Positions 8,419-10,792 of a DNA stretch of 10,792 nucleotides are shown here, one piece after another; positions within the stretch are counted from its first letter, which is position 1, and each line of letters begins with the position of its first letter. Position numbers and translations under genes: made by a program. The notes beneath the pieces are model-generated. The model had not been told where the DNA came from. It saw nothing but the letters and a program-made list of their open reading frames with translations, and ran no database searches. Source of the DNA: CADEFQ01 sp035342635 (lineage in GTDB: Bacteria; Pseudomonadota; Gammaproteobacteria; Steroidobacterales; Steroidobacteraceae); contig DAOQXO010000085.1 of assembly GCA_035342635.1 (NCBI GenBank), positions 1-10,792 on the forward strand, written 5' to 3'.

Positions 8419-8485
8419 GTACTGCTCCCCGGTGGGCTGGTGCGATTGCGCGACCCTGGCAGGCAGTTTATGGTATCTGGGAGTG

Positions 8486-8524
8486 ATTTACACAATAGAA
8501 ATTTGACACAGTAAACTTTACATT
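8486..8524 (+). promoter_or_regulatory. Candidate operator: tandem 15-bp repeats plus palindrome
   Basis: In an AT-rich island, ATTTACACAATAGA (8486-8499) is repeated as ATTTGACACAGTAAA (8501-8515); allowing one inserted base, only two positions differ. A degenerate third copy, CTTTACATT, follows at 8516-8524, so the period is 15. A perfect palindrome GTAAA-C-TTTAC spans 8511-8521. The site lies between aceB and the regulator and runs up to the regulator's ATG. It is a plausible binding site for the regulator controlling both itself and aceBA. The repeats are seen directly; the function is inferred. Confidence 0.5.
8487..8515 (-). promoter_or_regulatory. Candidate aceB promoter
   Basis: Reading the minus strand, the -35 is TTTACT (8515-8510, 4/6), the spacer is 17 bases and the -10 is TGTAAA (8492-8487, 4/6). 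It would start transcription near 8480 and leave a leader of about 60 bases to the aceB ATG. The hexamers lie within the repeats and palindrome next to the regulator start, as expected for a repressed promoter. Match quality is modest. Confidence 0.4.
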
Positions 8525-10009
8525 ATGGCTGCAACGACCGTCCGCCAGGGCGCCCTGCTCGGTTCGAAGCTGCGTGCCCTGCGCAAGCGCAATGGACTCA
8601 CGCTCGATGAGCTTTCGGCGCGCTGCGTGCATCTCGATCCGGACATCGCACCCTCGGTGTCCTATCTCAGCATGCTCGAGACCGGCAAACGCACGCCCTC
8701 CCCGGCCGTGCTCGCGCTGGTGGCCAGTGTGTTCGGCAGGCCTGCCGAGTGGTTTCTCGACGGCAACTTCGAAGGCACGCCGGCCGACGAGCGCAACGAG
8801 AGCGCGGGTAACCTCGATGCCACGGCATTCGAACCCTCCTTCCTGTTCTCGCCGGCGATGTTGCGCCATGCGCTGCCGGAGCTGCTGCTGCAAACCGGCA
8901 CTTCGGGCCACGCCTTTGCACAACTGTTGATCCGGGTCTGGCAGGAGACCCAGCAGAATGACTTTCCGGACATCGAGCGCGCGGCGGAGGCTGCCGGAGG
9001 GCGCGAGATGCCGCTTTCGCTCGATGCGCTGGTCGCGATCTGCGAGCGCCACGGCCTCGAGATCCGCTGGGTCGACGATGACCGGCGCCGCTTGAACCGC
9101 GGGCTCGCGCGAGCACGCTTCGAGGCCCCGGGTACGATCTTCGCGAGCCGCCGCCTGCGCGTGCGCGAGGAGCGGCTGAAATACGAGCTCGCGTTCTTCC
9201 TCGGCCACAGGATCCTGCACAACGGCGATGGCGCGATCTCGGCGGCCTATGTGGATCGCACCGACACGGAAGCGGCTGCGCCCGCCGCGGCGGGGCTCGG
9301 CCCGCGCGACACGCTGCATGCCTGGCGGGAATTCGAGTGCAGCTTCTTTGCCGGCGCGCTGCTGTGTCCGCGCGCACCGTTTCGACAGCTGCTGGTTCGC
9401 GAGTCGCATCGCATCGCAGTGCATCGCAAGCTCGGCGTGGGTCCCGCTGTCTTCATGCGACGCATGACCGCAGTCTCCCCTTACCGCCACTGGCACTTCT
9501 TCGATGGCTATCCGCCCGGCTATCTGCGCACCGTGTACCGCGGCAACGGCATCGCGCTGCCCTGGGGCAACCTCTCGGTCGTGCCCGACCCCTGTCCGCA
9601 TTGGGCGGTATTCCGCCTGCTGCGCGCACATGCCGCCGGCGAGGCGGCGCCGACGCGGCCCACCTCGCAGATCTCCGCCATGGACGACGGCGGCCAGCTG
9701 CGACTCTTCTGCTGCCACTCGCTGTTGACACGCGATGCGGCCGACGCCACGCGCGTGCTGTCGGTGGGCATCGATCTCGCCCCGGCGCTCGCCGCGCAGG
9801 GGATCGATGCTGCAGGCGTCATCTCGCAGGTCTGGGATGCGTGTCAGCGCGGGGGCGGCGCTGCGGCAATCCCGGAGGATGCGGCCACGGGTCTGCGCAC
9901 GGTGGCGCATGTGCTCAAGATCGGCTGGATAGCAGATGCGCTCGACACATCGGCACAAATCATCTGCCCGCGCAGTGCCGCGTGCCCGCGCGGCAAACCC
10001 TGCAGCTGA
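8525..10009 (+). CDS. XRE-family transcriptional regulator, RamB/ScfR-like, divergent from aceBA
   Basis: A 494-residue predicted DNA-binding regulator. Residues about 12-68 form an XRE helix-turn-helix (LGSKLRALRKRNGLTLDELS, then SYLSMLETGKRTPSP). The middle resembles the ImmA/IrrE-like region of ScfR proteins, but where metalloproteases have AHELGH it reads AFFLGH (223-228), so the zinc-peptidase site appears lost. FECSFFAGALLCPRAPF (270-286) matches the adjoining helix of that fold. The C-terminal half (WHFFDGYPPGYLRTVYRG, GIALPWGN) probably senses a metabolite. The protein ends in C481PRSAAC487PRGKPC493, like the CxRxxC tails of this group. It may be the type annotated in gammaproteobacteria as DUF3612; I am unsure. 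RamB of Corynebacterium, a related type, controls aceA and aceB, which fits its place here. The ATG at 8525 is the only start that keeps the HTH and follows the in-frame stop at 8504; it lacks a Shine-Dalgarno. Confidence 0.85.
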   Translation: MAATTVRQGALLGSKLRALRKRNGLTLDELSARCVHLDPDIAPSVSYLSMLETGKRTPSPAVLALVASVFGRPAEWFLDGNFEGTPADERNESAGNLDATAFEPSFLFSPAMLRHALPELLLQTGTSGHAFAQLLIRVWQETQQNDFPDIERAAEAAGGREMPLSLDALVAICERHGLEIRWVDDDRRRLNRGLARARFEAPGTIFASRRLRVREERLKYELAFFLGHRILHNGDGAISAAYVDRTDTEAAAPAAAGLGPRDTLHAWREFECSFFAGALLCPRAPFRQLLVRESHRIAVHRKLGVGPAVFMRRMTAVSPYRHWHFFDGYPPGYLRTVYRGNGIALPWGNLSVVPDPCPHWAVFRLLRAHAAGEAAPTRPTSQISAMDDGGQLRLFCCHSLLTRDAADATRVLSVGIDLAPALAAQGIDAAGVISQVWDACQRGGGAAAIPEDAATGLRTVAHVLKIGWIADALDTSAQIICPRSAACPRGKPCS

Positions 10010-10055
10010 GCCGCTGGAGCCTTGCTGCGCCCGAGGCCCGGGTGCTGGTGCCTGA

Positions 10056-10792
10056 CTAGCCGCGTCGCGCGTGCGCGCGCTCGGCGATCAGCAGTGCGAG
10101 CTCGAGGCTCTGCTCGTAGTTGAGCCGCGGATCCACCGTGGAGCGATAGGCGCGCTGCAGGTCGGCGTCCGACAGGCCGCGCGCGCCGCCGGTGCACTCG
10201 GTCACGTCCTCACCGGTGAGTTCGATGTGCACTCCGCCCAGCACCGAACCCAGGTCGCGGTGGATGCGGAACGCCAGGTCGATTTCCTTCAGGATGTTGT
10301 CGAAGCGGCGCGTCTTCAGGCCGCCGGTGCTCGTTTCGGTATTGCCGTGCATCGGATCGCAGATCCACAGCACGCTGTGGCCGGTCTGGCGCACGGCATT
10401 GATCATGCGCGGCAGCGTGCGCTCGATTTCCTTCACACCGAAGCGATGGATCAGCGCGAGGCGGCCCGGCACGTTCTGCGGGTTCAAGGTGGCAACCAGG
10501 CCCTGCAGCCACTCGTCGTCCATCGCCGCGCCGATCTTCACGCCGATCGGATTGGCGATGCCGCGGAAGAACTCGATGTGCGCGCCGTCGAGCTGGGCCG
10601 TGCGCATGCCGATCCACGGCATGTGGGTCGAAAGGTCGTACCAGCGATTCTGGCGCGGGATGAAGCGGGTCTGCGCCTGCTCGTAGTGCAGCACCAGGCC
10701 TTCATGGCTCGCGAAGAACCCCGCGTGGGTGGCCTCGTGCACGCGTCGCCCGCTCAGGCCCTCGAGAAAGTCGAGCGAATCGGCGATCGAGG
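10056..10792 (-). CDS. Class II 3-deoxy-7-phosphoheptulonate (DAHP) synthase, C-terminal part
   Basis: First enzyme of the shikimate pathway, joining phosphoenolpyruvate and erythrose 4-phosphate. The 244 visible residues are the C-terminal half; the frame is open to the window edge, so the N-terminus with the conserved metal-binding Cys is not seen. Class II blocks are clear: STHMPWIGMRTAQLDGAH, EFFRGIANPIGVKIG, IHRFGVKEIE, ICDPMHGNT (metal-ligand His), HIELTGEDVTEC (metal-ligand Glu) and STVDPRLNYEQSLEL (metal-ligand Asp). The last three match the Mn ligands known for the Mycobacterium tuberculosis enzyme. An apparent GTG start at 10742 is internal: upstream codons (DSLDFLEGLSGRR) continue the family sequence. 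It converges on the XRE regulator across a 46-base gap with no T-tailed hairpin. Class II enzymes are unlike E. coli AroF/G/H. Confidence 0.95.
   Translation of the reverse strand, partial: SIADSLDFLEGLSGRRVHEATHAGFFASHEGLVLHYEQAQTRFIPRQNRWYDLSTHMPWIGMRTAQLDGAHIEFFRGIANPIGVKIGAAMDDEWLQGLVATLNPQNVPGRLALIHRFGVKEIERTLPRMINAVRQTGHSVLWICDPMHGNTETSTGGLKTRRFDNILKEIDLAFRIHRDLGSVLGGVHIELTGEDVTECTGGARGLSDADLQRAYRSTVDPRLNYEQSLELALLIAERAHARRG

Noticed and set aside
8503..8508. Perfect TTGACA as a -35 for the regulator
   Set aside because: The -10 at proper spacing would fall inside the coding sequence (about 8526) and reads TGGCTG. The hexamer is better explained as part of the repeat.
5917..8514. 865-codon open frame on the plus strand opposite aceA and aceB
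   Set aside because: It is a mirror of the GC-rich third positions of two well-recognised genes; its His/Arg/Asp-rich translation matches no family I know and spans two genes and their gap.
8468..9958. 496-codon open frame on the minus strand opposite the XRE regulator
   Set aside because: The translation is Arg/Ala-rich with no domain, and the plus strand has a clear HTH protein. It also runs across the candidate operator.
10010..10055. Intrinsic terminator between the converging regulator and DAHP synthase genes
   Set aside because: Only a 4-bp CCCG/CGGG stem is present and there is no T tract on either strand.

Overview
This is a GC-rich chromosomal window from a proteobacterium, most likely a gammaproteobacterium. 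The main evidence is the block uvrC - pgsA - tRNA-Gly(GCC) - tRNA-Cys(GCA) - tRNA-Leu(UAA), which matches the uvrC-pgsA-glyW-cysT-leuZ order known from Escherichia coli. The isocitrate dehydrogenase even shares residue numbering with the E. coli enzyme through residue 395. The strongly GC-rich third codon positions create very long shadow frames on both strands. I see no mobile element, CRISPR array or prophage. The species cannot be named from the sequence alone.

Layout, left to right. At 1-717 (minus) is the N-terminal part of a periplasmic adaptor (membrane fusion) protein of an efflux or secretion pump, cut by the window edge. At 759-845 (plus) is tRNA-Leu(UAA). It faces tRNA-Cys (896-969, minus) and tRNA-Gly (982-1057, minus), which share a good sigma70-like promoter at 1076-1103. 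From 8418 down to 1122 runs a compact minus-strand series of six genes: aceB (malate synthase A), aceA (isocitrate lyase), icd (isocitrate dehydrogenase), a family 5 uracil-DNA glycosylase, uvrC and pgsA. The last three are joined by 4-base ATGA stop/start overlaps. Divergent from aceB, at 8525-10009 (plus), is a large XRE-type regulator resembling the RamB/ScfR group. Its short intergenic region with aceB holds an imperfect tandem repeat and a palindrome. At the right edge (10056-10792, minus) is the C-terminal half of a class II DAHP synthase.

How the genes fit together. AceB and AceA form the glyoxylate shunt and Icd is the competing TCA-cycle enzyme, so the proximal half of the series encodes both sides of the isocitrate branch point. 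The divergent regulator is the natural candidate for controlling it, as RamB does for aceA and aceB in Corynebacterium. The distal half carries uracil excision repair, nucleotide excision repair and phosphatidylglycerol synthesis genes, apparently translated in a coupled manner.

The most interesting points are: (i) the regulator and its candidate operator; (ii) icd in the place where E. coli has aceK, with Gly344-Phe345 at the coenzyme-specificity site and an insertion near the C-terminus; (iii) the udg-uvrC-pgsA coupling, with an inverted repeat ending on the pgsA start; and (iv) the flipped tRNA-Leu. I did not find an obviously new multi-gene system. Most of the window is conserved housekeeping and central metabolism.
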